NCBI GenBank assembly: GCA_029204045.2
Contig: CM055066.1
Span: forward strand, 16,936,484 to 17,000,483
Source: Tillandsia leiboldiana
Taxonomy: Eukaryota > Streptophyta > Magnoliopsida > Poales > Bromeliaceae
Length of the DNA stretch: 64,000 nt
Direction of reading: 5' to 3'
Numbering within the stretch: position 1 is the first letter of the stretch; the number at the start of each line of letters is the position of its first letter. Positions 50,240-61,224 of the stretch are shown here, one piece after another. Below the pieces are notes generated by a model, which was not told the origin of the DNA, searched no databases, and worked only from the letters and a program-made list of their open reading frames with translations. A program made the position numbers and the translations under genes.

Positions 50240-52170
50240 GTACCTTCCTGCCCAGTAAGGATGCGAAGACTTAGTTGTCTTTGGGGTTGGCCATCTATTT
50301 ATGGGTTAAATAGGTCCAACTTCTTGCCTCGAGACAATAGGCCCAATAAGTTGAGTTGGGTGAGCCCAATAGGTCGAGTGGGGCTGCGGTCCACAACAGA
50401 CCTAACGGCAAGAGACCCAACAAAAGACCCAACGTCCAGGTGGGTTGAGTCCGGTCGAGATCCGTGGCGCTGTGTCGGTACGCTTTTAGTGTATTGGTTG
50501 CATATCTCTAAAAGCTCGAGCTTTCGTGGTTAATGGTCAGCGCCAACGATCCGACATTTAGGACTTAGTGGCGTCACTGCTAAGAGAATTCGAGGGGATA
50601 CTCGGAAGGGATGGGCTTACCGAGTAACAGGTGCTAGTCGATTGCGAGAAATCGAGCGTGCCGTCTTGGGGCACACCCGTTCTATTCGCACGGAAGAAGG
50701 ACGGGAGTCTACGATTGTGCATCGACAATCGGGGAATGGATAAGGTCATAGTAAAGAACAATACCCTCACCTCGGATGGAGGACCTATTCGACCAACCAC
50801 CAGGAGCGACGGCGTCTTCAAAGGTTGATCTGCAGTCCGGCTATCGCCAGTTTAAAGCCCGGAGAGATGACATACCGAAAATAGTTCTTCGAACTCGGTA
50901 TGGTCATTACGAGTTTACGGTTATACCATTTGGACTCGTTGTCGCTCCAGCGGTGTTCATGAAAGTGATGAACAGGATCATGGAACCTCTCTTAGACCAG
51001 TTTGTAGTAGTCTTTATAAATGACATCCCGATCTACGCTCGCACAGACAAAGAGCACGAGGAACACTTGCGAGTGATCCTCCAGACCCTCCGGTACTAGA
51101 AAGTGTATGCCAAACTCAAAAGGGGTGAGTTCTGGCTCCGCGAGGTAGACTTGTTGGGACACATAGTCTCAGTGTCGGGAATAGTGGAGGACCCGAGGAA
51201 GATAGAATCCGTGACCGACTGGGCTCGGCCAACGACGGGGACAGAAATCCGAAGCTTTCTAGGACTGGCGGGGTACTTCAGACGTTTCGAGGAAGACTTC
51301 TCAAAGATAGCCGCTCCCGTGAATCGACTAACCCGGAAAAGGGAGAAATTCGTCTAGTCAACCCAATACCAGGAGAGCTTCGAGGAGCCTAAGGACAGAC
51401 TCACGCGGGCACCGGTACTCACGTTGCCACAGCCCGGTGAGGACTACGAGATCTATTGTGATGCATCTCTAAACGGACTGGGGAGCGTATTGATGCAATA
51501 GGGGAAAGTCATAGCACATGCATCAAGACAGCTCAAGGATTATGAGCAGAACTATCATACACACTACTTGGAGCTCGCGACAGTCGTGTTTGCGTTAAAG
51601 CTCTGGAGGCACTACCTCTACGGGGCGCACTGTAATGTGTATTCCGATCACCAAAGCCTCAAATACTTGTGTACGCAAAAGGAATTGAACTTACGGCAAC
51701 GGCGGTGGTTGGAACTACTGAAGGATTACGAATTGTCCATCCACTACCACCCCGGAAAGGCAAATATGGTGGCCGACGCCTTGAGCCGAAAAGGACAGAC
51801 GGGGGAAATGGCATTGAGCACCCTTACCCAACAAGATCGTCTAATTGCAGAATTCTCGCAATTGAGACTGGAGGTAGTGCCAGCAGGTGCAGTTGGGAAA
51901 CATCTATCCTTGGCGCTGAAGCCTACGCTGAACGAAAGGATCATGGAAGGCCAAACAACGGACACGCAACTAAACCTGCTGCGGGACAGAATACTCTCGG
52001 AGCAAAGTGGGGATTTTATGATTGGCGCAGATAATGCAATAGTGTTCCAGGGACAAGTTGGCATGCCCGACGTGCCAGAATTGAGGAAAGAGATTCTGAC
52101 GGAAGCGCATAATGCACCCTATATTGCGCATCCCGGGGGTACAAAAATGTACAGAGACCTGAGGCAGACC
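50240..52170 (+). pseudogene. Family B pol remnant (protease end to integrase start)
   Basis: The start matches the B protease tail near 62290 (RRLSCLWGW compared with GRLSCPWDL). About 280 bp of unlike sequence and a deletion follow, then the reverse transcriptase from PSWGTPVLFARKKDGS (50660). The active site is changed from FIDD to FIND near 51015. RNase H (51440-51800, with LNLRQRRWLELL) and the integrase start (HNAPYIAHPGGTKMYRD, ~52110) follow. Stops lie at 51097, 51355 and 51499. At 52171 the A1 LTR cuts into the integrase. No product is possible. Confidence 0.88.
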
Positions 52171-52639
52171 TGTGAGGACCCGAATCCCCACTTAAGAGTT
52201 TATGGTTGGAATAGTAGCTTCTGGGAGTGTTTGTGCGGGTGTCGGGCCCCGGAAATGGATTCCTGGTGTAAATGGGAGCATGATTGCTTGCAGGAAGCCC
52301 ATTGGGGGTGATTGAGGTTTCTGCGCGCGTTTTGGAATCAAGAAATGGACCCGGTGCGAAAAATGCATCAAGCTCACCTTCCCGGGAATTTTTGACAAAT
52401 TTTAGAAGTGGAATTTGACAGAACGGATAGCGGATTTGGATTCAGCGCGCGAAAACGGTCAAGATGGACTATTTACTTATATTTTTCGGAGCCCGGATAC
52501 GAAAACACGCTTTTCGAGGTGGGGGTGCACTGTTCCGGCGGCCGGAGAGGCACCGGCGGCGCGGCTGGCGGCGGAGCGCGGCGGCTGGCGCCGGCGGAGG
52601 CGCGCGGTCCACCGCGGAGGCGTGCACCCGGGCGCTCGC

Positions 52640-52900
52640 CACGTGGCGGCTCCCGGTTGGCGGGCGCAGTGGGCGCGGTCCACGGGTTTGGCGGGGTGTA
52701 CGGTGGACCGAGGGCTGGCCACGTGTCGCTTGGTGGTTGGTTGGGCATTGTGCGCGCGGTCCACGGTGTGCGGAGTGGGTACCTCGGGATGCGTTCCCGA
52801 CAGGCGTGCGTGGGCGCGGCATGGGCGCGCTGACCCGCGCTTCCCGCTCGTGGGTGCCACACGTCAGCCCCTGCTTCGGCCACGTGGCGCAACGCGGTTG
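52640..52900 (+). promoter_or_regulatory. G-box modules with decayed CCAAT (A1 U3)
   Basis: G-boxes at 52640, 52720 and 52881 are about 80 bp (or a multiple of it) apart. Each CGTG is followed after 10 bases by GTTGG, where the ERSE-like modules of the other A LTRs have ATTGG. All three share the same changed base. Confidence 0.6.
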
Positions 52901-53059
52901 GCCCAATTGGCTGTCGCCTATTCGGGAGGCTACGTGGCATCCTGGAATTAATCCGGGCGTGAACAGTAACGGGCCGGGCCCGTTACTGTAGCAGCCCGGA
53001 AGTTACGGGCGCTCGGTTTTTGGGCCAAAATCCGAAAGTTGGATTTTTTGGGCTGGGCC

Positions 53060-53067
53060 TATAAATA
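53060..53067 (+). promoter_or_regulatory. TATA box of the A1 LTR
   Basis: TATAAATA occurs in GGCCTATAAATAGGC, about 100 bp downstream of the U3 modules. The split A LTR has the same sequence at 1216-1223. Confidence 0.7.
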
Positions 53068-55239
53068 GGCTGCTTGCTGGGGTTTTTTTGCCCCCTTTCC
53101 CGAGCTCGCCTGCCCTTGGACCCTTTGGCAAAGTTGGAGATCTCCCTGTCGTGCATCTTTTGGCAGAGGTCTGAAATTTTTGGAAGCCGCGGCGTCGACT
53201 TCGGCATCGGAGCGCAGTGTGGTGATCTTTCATCGGAGGCCCATTATCGTCGCAGTTCGATCTGAGAGGTCAACAGAGCTACTCCTTCAGTATTTTTGGA
53301 CGATTTTCATGGCGTTGGAATCACGAGAGGTACGTCTTCGACTTTTGTGTTGATCATCTTGCTGGATTCAGAGTTTATGGCACGGTTTTTGAGACACTTC
53401 TAAGCCGCTGTTTGCTGGTGGAGTTTTTTGACAGCAGCTCCTTGCCGGAATTTTATCTCTGCACTCGAGCGTCGGATCGAGACGAGCCTATACACTATTT
53501 GGATCTACTCGTCGCGCGGATTATCATCGTATTTTTTCAGGATTTTTCTGAGGCTTGCCCGAAGGTATACTGTTTCCCCTTTTACTGTGCAGAGTTTTAC
53601 AGTTATGTGGTTGTGAGATTTTGCGCGCCTGTGTTGTGGAATTTGTAACTCGGCCTACGGGGCTCAGAATTGGACGTGCAGGTACTCGTTTCGAAGGTCT
53701 CGATGCGAGGATCGCCGAGGTATTTTTATTGGAATTTTTGGAGCATTTTTTTTAGGTGAAAAAGTGGCATCTTTGGGACTGATTTTCAGATTGTGTGTAT
53801 TTGGGTAAATTATGGAATTAAGTGTAACTGTTAGCTTTGTATTGTACCCAGGAGGGTTTGCGGGTATTGCTGGACCCATTGGATTTGGACATATCAATTT
53901 CCTGGTATTTTTCAGCTTTGGAACCTTGGACAGTTAGCATTTTCAGGTGGGTGGCCCTGTCTCCAAGAATGATGGAATGTGCATTAAATCTGCTATAGTA
54001 GGACCATGCATGATAGTGATATTCCTGTGTAGCATGCTAGAATGTGATAGCTGTTGATTCTAGAGTTATATGATGATCATGCGATCTCTTGTTCCTACTC
54101 TGTAAAATTATTATTATTATCTTGGAATTTGACCTAGCACCCCGTTATATGCAGCATGTTCAGCCAGACTGTAGAAAACTTCAACTTGGGATAGGTTTAT
54201 TCTGCTTTAGACATCCACACTTCTTTTCTTTCCTGGACATAGTGTTTTACTCGCCCGGGTAGTGGGCCGAGTGGTCGGGTTTCTTTTAGTGTGGGATGCA
54301 TTCTTGCACTCGTGCTTGGGAGCAGAGTGGAGTCTGGTAGATACAGTTGATCGTTCATCTGTGGCGGGAGCCGTTTGGTAAACGGCGGTCCCGAGATGTT
54401 TTGGTTTCTTGTTTTATTGTCACCACTGTGTCAGTGGCAGCTTTGTACCAGTGATAGCAGGACCTTGAACCCAGAACTATTTCTGGACACACATATGATT
54501 TTAGTCAACCAATGTTTTCTTCCGAGCATCGTGGAGTCGCCGAGTCTGTTCTTGTTTGATTGGACAAAGGCATTAGCTCTACGAGGCTTGGATATAAAGC
54601 TTGTTTTCAATTGTTTTCCTAAAAAGAACTAAAAATCATTAAATATGGATTTCTTTCAGATCAAATGACTTTCAATAAGAAATATCACCTTTTTTCGATA
54701 AATTTAACCACCCGAGATGGTTCGAGTGGTCTGGGTTCCAAGGTCTGCCTTTTTTCTTTGGGACGAGAACAACGAGAGGCTATGCCTAGAGCCATGTTCT
54801 TGTTTGATTAGGGTTGTAGGTTCTAGTCTTTCGGGGTTCCCGGACCCTTTATTGTGTCTGTTGTGGAGTTATCCTGTCAGTGATGCATGTTTTAGGGAGC
54901 CGTTGGGTTGACAGCGGTCCCGACTGTCGAGTGTTCCTTGTTGCTCAGGTTAGAGAGCAGGGATGGGGGATAGTATAGCTATATTGTTGAGTCGGGTGGG
55001 ATTGCACCAGATTATCGACTCGGGTTATTATTTCGGTAACCGCGAACTGTGGGCGGTTTGACCGATTAGTGTTATACATCAGTTGGGGCTGGGTTTTGCA
55101 TTGTGGATTGAGTGAGTCTCCACTTTGAGCATTGTGTCGACTTTTGCCTCATTGGCTGAGATACTTGACAGAGCTGTTGGACATGGGTTACTTTTGACTC
55201 GAGCGGGTCGCTCCCCTCGAGTGCCACCCCGGAGTAGGC

Positions 55240-55495
55240 GAGACCGGGTTGTTGTAACCGGCGTTGAGATTGAGCTTTAGACCGGGTTGTTGTAACCGGC
55301 GTTGAGATTGAGCTTTAGACCGGGTTGTTGTAACCGGCGTGAGATTGAGTTCTTCTATCGTGACTTGTCGACGCTGTCCCTCTGACTGAGCCAGTTTTGG
55401 CAGTTACGGACGCTGTCCCTCTGACTGAGCCATTTTTGGCAATTACGGACACAGTCCCTCTGGCTGAGCCAGTTTTGGCAGCTACGGACATACCT
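55240..55495 (+). repeat. Two short tandem repeats in the A1 LTR
   Basis: Three units of about 47 bp contain GACCGGGTTGTTGTAACCGG, which can fold as CCGG-TT/AA-CCGG with a bulge. They are followed by three units of about 40 bp with GTCCCTCTG and GCCAGTTTTGGC, a 4-bp hairpin that keeps pairing in each unit. Confidence 0.8.
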
Positions 55496-56206
55496 ACGGT
55501 ACACCCGTCCTGTTGAGGATGTGCGGCAGTAGGTAGGCGCATGTTTGACTGGACCCGAGGAGGCAGTCAGTTCAGATTGGGTGACTATACTGATATGTTA
55601 GTAGATGCACCATGTTATCATCTGTTCCACTTTTTGAGCATCTAGATAGGGGCATAGTAGCTGTAGAGTTATTCATTTCCAGCTCTTTCCTTCAGTATTT
55701 CATTTATTACCTTATGCCTCTAGTAGACTTAGTGGGCAGACCGTTGGGCTTATTGACGGCACCCACTGAGGACTACTGTGGGATGTAGTTCTCACACCCG
55801 TCGTGGTGTCTTTTCCCCAGGGACTTCTACTCCTGTTCCTGCTGCTCCAGTTGTTGCTTCTTCAGACCGAGGTAAGGGAGTCGCGAGCTATATCCCTACC
55901 AATCGTCATCCAGAGAGTAGATGTACCCCATGTTGTATTTTGAGAGTTACTTGTTGAGAGACCTTGTAGTGAGGTATAGAGTTGTACTTTTATTTCAGAG
56001 TTGAGCGACTTTTGTACTTGTGGTGAGGACTTGGAGTTGTATTTATTTTATTTATAGCAGTTTACTTCCAGCTCTGATATCTGTTTAGCGTAGCATCTTT
56101 CTTTTGCAGGTTTGATGCTTCGTCTATACGGGGTTCACCGTATGGGCGGCGTATCTGTTAGCGAGCCCGAGTCGCAGTTTCGACCCCGGGGCGTGACAGA
56201 TTAGAG

Positions 56207-56218
56207 TGGTATCAGAGC
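56207..56218 (+). other. Primer binding site of A1
   Basis: TGGTATCAGAGC starts nine bases after the LTR end. Confidence 0.9.
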
Positions 56219-56500
56219 CTAGGTTGTAGGTCATTGAGGGCTTAGAAACCCTAGGCTTGTGGTTGGACATTAGGATGACTACGTGTGAGTCGTGACGGTT
56301 AGCGAGAGTACTGATTGAGTTTTATACCTCTCCCAAGGGATGGGATGAGTGATTGGCATGTTTATTCTCCTAAGCGATTATGTTGGCTGCAGACAACATA
56401 ATGCTATGGAATGGATGACATGTCTTAGACTTTCGCTGGATTGGGTCGAGTGTTGTTTAGTGCTGTCCTGATGTTTGCATGTGGATTGCAGGTGAGCACG

Positions 56501-57486
56501 ATGCCTCCCCGACGTAGGATGCGGACACGTTCTCAGCCTTCCTCCTCCCTTGAGCCTGAGCTGGAGGAGTCAGCACAGGGTCAGCAGAGTGAGGTGCAGG
56601 AGCTTCGGGCTCAGTTGGCTCAGTTGTTAGAGGCTGTCCGGCGCCAGGGGAGACCATGGGTCGGGTGGTGCGCATGATGGAGCAGACGGCACAGTCAGCT
56701 GTTGCACCCCCAGAGAGTTCCCCTGTACTTTCTTCGCCAGTTGTGACACCCCTAGTTGTAGCAGCAGCACAGGCAGCCCCTACTGCACCGGCTACCAGTG
56801 GTCAGCCGTTCAGGACAGCAGGACCGTCGACCCCCGCAGTGCAGCGAGAGATGGCTGAATTGTTCATGAAATTCCGTCAGTCTGATCCACATCGTTTATG
56901 GGGGCAGAGTTCGGAGCACAGAGAGGCGGTGATGGCTGAGGTGGCTCCAGCTTCCGCAGTGATTCCAGGGGCGAAGCGCCCAGCACCGGTTGATGAGGGA
57001 CAGACGAGTCGGCAGGCACCTCCGAGACCTTCACGATCTCACCCTGAGGGTCGTGAGTTTCAGAGGCGCTAGAGTTCTGGTGGGCACTCGCAGCAGCTGC
57101 AGTATCAGCAGCGACAGCAGTTTCAGCAGCAGTATCGGCAACAACGACATGAGCGGTGTGTCATCTGCGGCGGCCCTCATCCACCGTCGCAGTGTGACCA
57201 GAGACAGGGACGGTGTTTCCCTATGTGGAGAGTTGGGACATTTTTGAGCAGCTTGTCCCCGAGCCATTCTGTCAGTGCGACCCCTTGCTTTAGCACCCCC
57301 CCCCCCTTGCTTATTCAGGAAGCGGAAGCCCCTCCGATGTACCATCAGACAGAGTGGGGTATGACGTCGGGACAGACGGGACGACGGTCTTTAGCACCCA
57401 GTGGGCGGGTTTACACAGCCCTGGTGGAGGGCACCCCGGCAGCAGATCCTGTCGCCGCAGGTATGACCTTATTTTCTATCAGCTGA
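56501..57486 (+). pseudogene. Gag remnant of A1
   Basis: It starts MPPRRRMRTRSQPSSS, homologous to the A Gag. A frameshift near 56660 and a stop at 57070 interrupt it. Most of the capsid is deleted between about 56890 and 56930. The Gln-rich stretch and a single CCHC-like region near 57150-57240 remain. The protease begins but has lost its catalytic DTG near 57495. It can make no functional Gag. Confidence 0.8.
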
Positions 57487-58465
57487 GTTGAGCTTTTTGG
57501 ATACCACTGCTTTCCTCCTGCACATGTTAGTAGGGCTTTTGCATCTCTGCATGGATAGGAGATAGAAAGTTTGCTGCAGGTAATTGCATTTGGATTCTGC
57601 ACAGTATCCTGCGAGCAGAGGAGGATTTTGGGGCATGATCAGGACAGCTGAGACTTCGGGAAGTACACCGGCAGGTGTGACGGTTTAGTTACAGCTCCAC
57701 GACTCAGATCGAGCATACGGGATGGACCAGCTAGTGCGGTATCGTGCAATGATTGATTGTGGATTGAGAACAGTGACCTTTCCGCGAGTTGGACAATAGG
57801 AGATCATTTCCACAGGTCACCGAGGCATCCTTCCTGCAGCAGCGGCTTCAGCGACTCTGGGTTGGTGCTACTTGTTGAGCGTAGGTGACGCCTAGGACTA
57901 GAGGTTATGTCTCTAGGGGTCTCGGATAGAGTTGTGTTTTTCTTTTTAGGGGCATGGATAGATCGTAGCTTCCGTTTTTGTTGCCACAGCGGGAACGGCA
58001 TCAACACTTCTCTCCCTTTCTCTCGCCCTTGTGCTGAAATTTGCGAAAAGGACGAAAGGTTCGAAAGACTACCCCAGAAATGGAGACGGTGCCCGAACCA
58101 GTTCTTGTTTGATTGGGGCGAGGGCACTGGTCTTTCGGAACTTTCAAACTTTTCACTAATTTCAGTTGTTTTCTAAATTGGGGAGTTGGGGGTTTATGAC
58201 TCTCCTGCTGGTGGGGCCCTTACCCTTTCTTGTTAATTGTGTGGCGTAATTCGTGTAGTTTGGACGCGTAGAGTTGGCTGTTTTCCTTGTCCCCAGTTCT
58301 TTTTTGGAATTTTTTAGGGTTATCCAGCTGTTGGACTCACTTTGTGGAGAGTGTGTGGTGACTCGGGAGTTGGAGGCCGTGTTGATGGATGCTTACCCTT
58401 GGCTTTGAGTGCACTGTTGAGCCGTGTTTGTTTCGAGGACGAAACTTTCTTTTAGTGGGGGAGGA
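57487..58465 (+). other. Collapsed pol region of A1
   Basis: No recognisable enzyme remains. Near 58365-58410 the sequence ends like the chromodomain of the intact A copy (ELEAVLMDAYPWL). The typical stretch CGAGGACGAAACT and the polypurine tract AGTGGGGGAGGA follow. A 16-base stretch GTTCTTGTTTGATTGG (near 58102) also occurs, exactly or with one change, in the A1 LTR near 54548 and 54799. Confidence 0.6.
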
Positions 58466-58859
58466 TGTGAGGACCCGAATTGTACTGATCCGGCCCTTAG
58501 GGGTATTTTTTTGACTCACATGTAATTATTTAAGCCTTTAAGTGAAATAAAATTATTCAATTCTTAAGAGTTGGCCAGTGTGTGGTGCTGGTATCGTTCT
58601 GCGATAGAGCGCGGAAAATGATGGCCGACGGTGCGATCGGATCTGAAATCCGATGTTGGGATCTCCCGAAACGGAATTCTTAGTGATGCGGTGATTAATC
58701 ATGAATCGGAATCCGTGCAAAATATCTTGCACCCGTTGGAGATAAGGTGGGTTATCTCGTAGGGGATAATTAATTAATTAATTAACTATCCGATGACAGA
58801 AAATAGAATTTTCTTACGTACGAATTAAAGAGGAAATTAATTAAAGATATAATATGAGC

Positions 58860-58867
58860 TATATAAG
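58860..58867 (+). promoter_or_regulatory. TATA box of the B LTR
   Basis: TATATAAG lies about 395 bp into the LTR and upstream of the GC array, so the array should be transcribed. Confidence 0.6.
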
Positions 58868-59199
58868 GGATCCCGATTATCGGAAAGAAAAGAAAAGAAA
58901 ACTTAAACCCTAACCGGTGAGGAGAGAAAGAAAGAGAAAAAGGAAAAGACGGAACCCTAGCCGGAAGAAAGGGAAAGGAGAAAGAGAAGGAGCCCGATCT
59001 TCCCGGACATCGAACCGAAGGCAAGAACGCGACCGGACAACCTTCCCGTCGATCTTCGGTTAGTAAAATAATTGTTATAAATTATTTGGGATTTTTCCGT
59101 CGTCCCTTTTGTTTGAGTTCTTGGGTTTCTCCGTCGTATCCGTCACCGTCGCCGTCATCGTCGTCATGCTAGGGCACGGAACGGACGGCGGAGGCGCGC

Positions 59200-59590
59200 G
59201 GTGCCGCTAGGGCATCGCGCGGAGGAGAATCGCGGACGGCCGATCGCCGTAGCAAGCGGCGATGGGACCGCGCGGCCACCGCGCGGGCAGCACCCGCGCG
59301 GACCCGCAACCGCGCGGCTACCGCGCGGGCGGCACCCACGCGGACCCGCAACCGCGCGGGCATCGCGCGGGCGCCGCGCGGCTGCCGCGCGAGCGGCACC
59401 CGCGCGGACCCGCAACCGCGCGGGCGCCGAGCGGGGCACCCACGCGGGCGCCGCGCGGGCAACCCCGCGCGCGGGCGCCGTGCGGGGCCGCACCCGCGCT
59501 GCCGCCGCCCGGGCAGCACCCGCGCGAGGCGCCGCGCCGCGTGGGCGCCGCCCGCGGAGACACGCCGCGCGGTTCTGAACCGCGCGGGGC
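59200..59590 (+). repeat. GC-rich array in a B LTR, CGCGCGGGC-based units
   Basis: The units are worn and about 30-45 bp long, with GGCACCCGCGCGGACC, CGCAACCGCGCGG and GGGCGCCGCGCGG. The sequence differs from the arrays at 14500, 31330 and 39060 but sits at the equivalent place. Confidence 0.8.
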
Positions 59591-60707
59591 TCCGGCGGAC
59601 GGCGACGGCGGCGCGGGATTCCGGTTTTCGTCAACCCAGACGGTGTTGGACTTTTCCGTCGAAAAGAGTAAATTGGGTCTTTTGTTTTGGGATGTTAGTA
59701 CACGTTTTTTACTATAGTTATCCTTGCGGACTTTCTTTAGGTCCAGGTGCGCAGCGGGGGTGCGCGAAGGATTCAGGTGTTCCGATTTCTCTTCAACTAG
59801 GTGGGTACGGTTGCTATAAGTGCAATAAGTGCAGTAAGTGCATCTATCATCATTAAAATGCTCTGAATTTGTCTAACAAAGTAGATGGACAGTTTAACCT
59901 TTCGCATAATTGTATTTTATCTAACAATTGAAGCGGCTGCGGTCGCGGTGCTCACTACACGCCGATCTCGGCAAATCCATTTCGGATCCTGCACGTACAC
60001 GGGCAGATTGGCCTCCGTATGGGTGTACTTTTCCGGAGAAGTAGTCTTTTTGACCCTTGTACCTCACAAAGGGGTGGGAGCCGTGAGGACCTCTTCGCGC
60101 CTGCTGAAAATAGCACACCAGCTCCGTGAAGAGGTTAAAAGCATCAAAAAGGTGTTTGCGCACGAGGGGAGACTTTAGTCTCTCCGACAGGTGCTCTGGG
60201 GTTGGTGCCCAACTTAATTGATAAATCTGGGGTTGGTGCCCAGCTTAATTATGCACAGGGTTTTAGCGAAAGGTTCCGGAGTAATCGGTTTGCTCCTTAT
60301 TCCTTATTGATATTTAGACATCTACTTTGTTTGTCACTGACTTTACCCACTCCGTGACAGGTATTACTAGGTGCGTTAGCCGGGATAGCGGTGAGACAGC
60401 TCGCGAGGACCGTAGTCAGGATACTTGGTTTTTATCTCGTTTTCCTTATACTTTAAATAGTTAATTTGCTTGTGGATCATATTAGTCGTGGACATGTATT
60501 AGTTAGCGCTGTGGATGTGGTGTACTTTTATACTTTGATACTTTTAGTGATGTTTTCATACGCGGCACGTTTTCATGATAAACCAAATGATTTCGAAAAT
60601 GTTTTCTCAAAACGAAGTGCTGTGTGGGTACGGGTTTTGCAACCGCTGGTTTTATCCTTTCTAAACGTTGATGCCGCTTTAATCACTCGCTTGAAAAAAA
60701 ATAACAA

Positions 60708-60724
60708 GGTGTCGAGTGGACACC
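60708..60724 (+). repeat. Leader hairpin of the B element
   Basis: GGTGTC-GAGTG-GACACC is a perfect 6-bp stem with a five-base loop, about 290 bases before the primer site. A second, weaker unit with wobbles lies near 60617. Confidence 0.75.
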
Positions 60725-61008
60725 GGTCTTTTAAAACATTAGTTAAATTACTGTACTCTGTTTGACGATGTATGTCTATTGTATGGTTGATGGTTGATGT
60801 ATGATGTTGTAAATGAAACGCATGTTGTAAATGAGACGCCGTGCATATACAAAGGAGACTCTGTCCGTGGGCAGAGAGAATTTGTGTATGTGGTGGTCTG
60901 GAACGCACCGGGGATGAGGTTTAAGTTACTTTGTTAAGAAAAAAAAAAAATACACGCAATTTTCCGCTTTGATAGACTCAAAAACCCCCGGGGGCGTGAC
61001 AGATTAAA

Positions 61009-61020
61009 TGGTATCAGAGA
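61009..61020 (+). other. Primer binding site of the plus-strand B element
   Basis: TGGTATCAGAGA follows the LTR end after seven bases. It differs from the usual site by the last base. Confidence 0.88.
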
Positions 61021-61224
61021 AAAACAACCATAACCATAGTAGACGTGATCCACATCCACAGTGCAAGGTGCCACAAGCAAATTGGACATGAGATAACCAA
61101 GGTGTAGGTGCGGTAGTACGTGAGAGTACGGGGAAAAAGGGAACGCAATATAGGTGTAATCGTAAGACAGGGTGCCAGGGTTATAACCTTAGGGTTAACA
61201 TGGTTTCTCTGTTTATAGCGGACA

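Larger units (their letters stand above)
52171..56198 (+). mobile_element. 5' LTR of A1, about 4.0 kb
   Basis: It runs from TGTGAGGACCCGAATCCCC to CCCCGGGGCGTGACA. In order it shows the stretch around GGATTTGGATTCAGCGCG, GC-rich U3 modules (52520-52960), a TATA box at 53060, a long transcribed part, tandem repeats at 55240-55495, and the hairpin ATACGG/CCGTAT at 56126-56143. Confidence 0.85.
52171..58465 (+). mobile_element. A1, an internally deleted family A element
   Basis: The element has a 4 kb 5' LTR, a primer site, a gag remnant, the last few codons of the chromodomain (near 58380-58410) and a polypurine tract (58454-58465). Everything from capsid to integrase is deleted. What follows the polypurine tract is a B LTR, not an A LTR, although both begin with the same 15 bases. 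It is inserted in the integrase of a B element. Confidence 0.8.
58466..61001 (+). mobile_element. 5' LTR of the plus-strand B element
   Basis: The 2536-bp LTR runs from TGTGAGGACCCGAATTG to CCCGGGGGCGTGACA. It has a TATA box (58860), a GC-rich array (59200-59590), two hairpins with loop GTTGGTG (60190-60240), the shared block near 60333, a long leader hairpin (60708-60724) and an A-rich run. It directly follows the polypurine tract of A1, so it also occupies the place of A1's missing 3' LTR. Confidence 0.85.
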
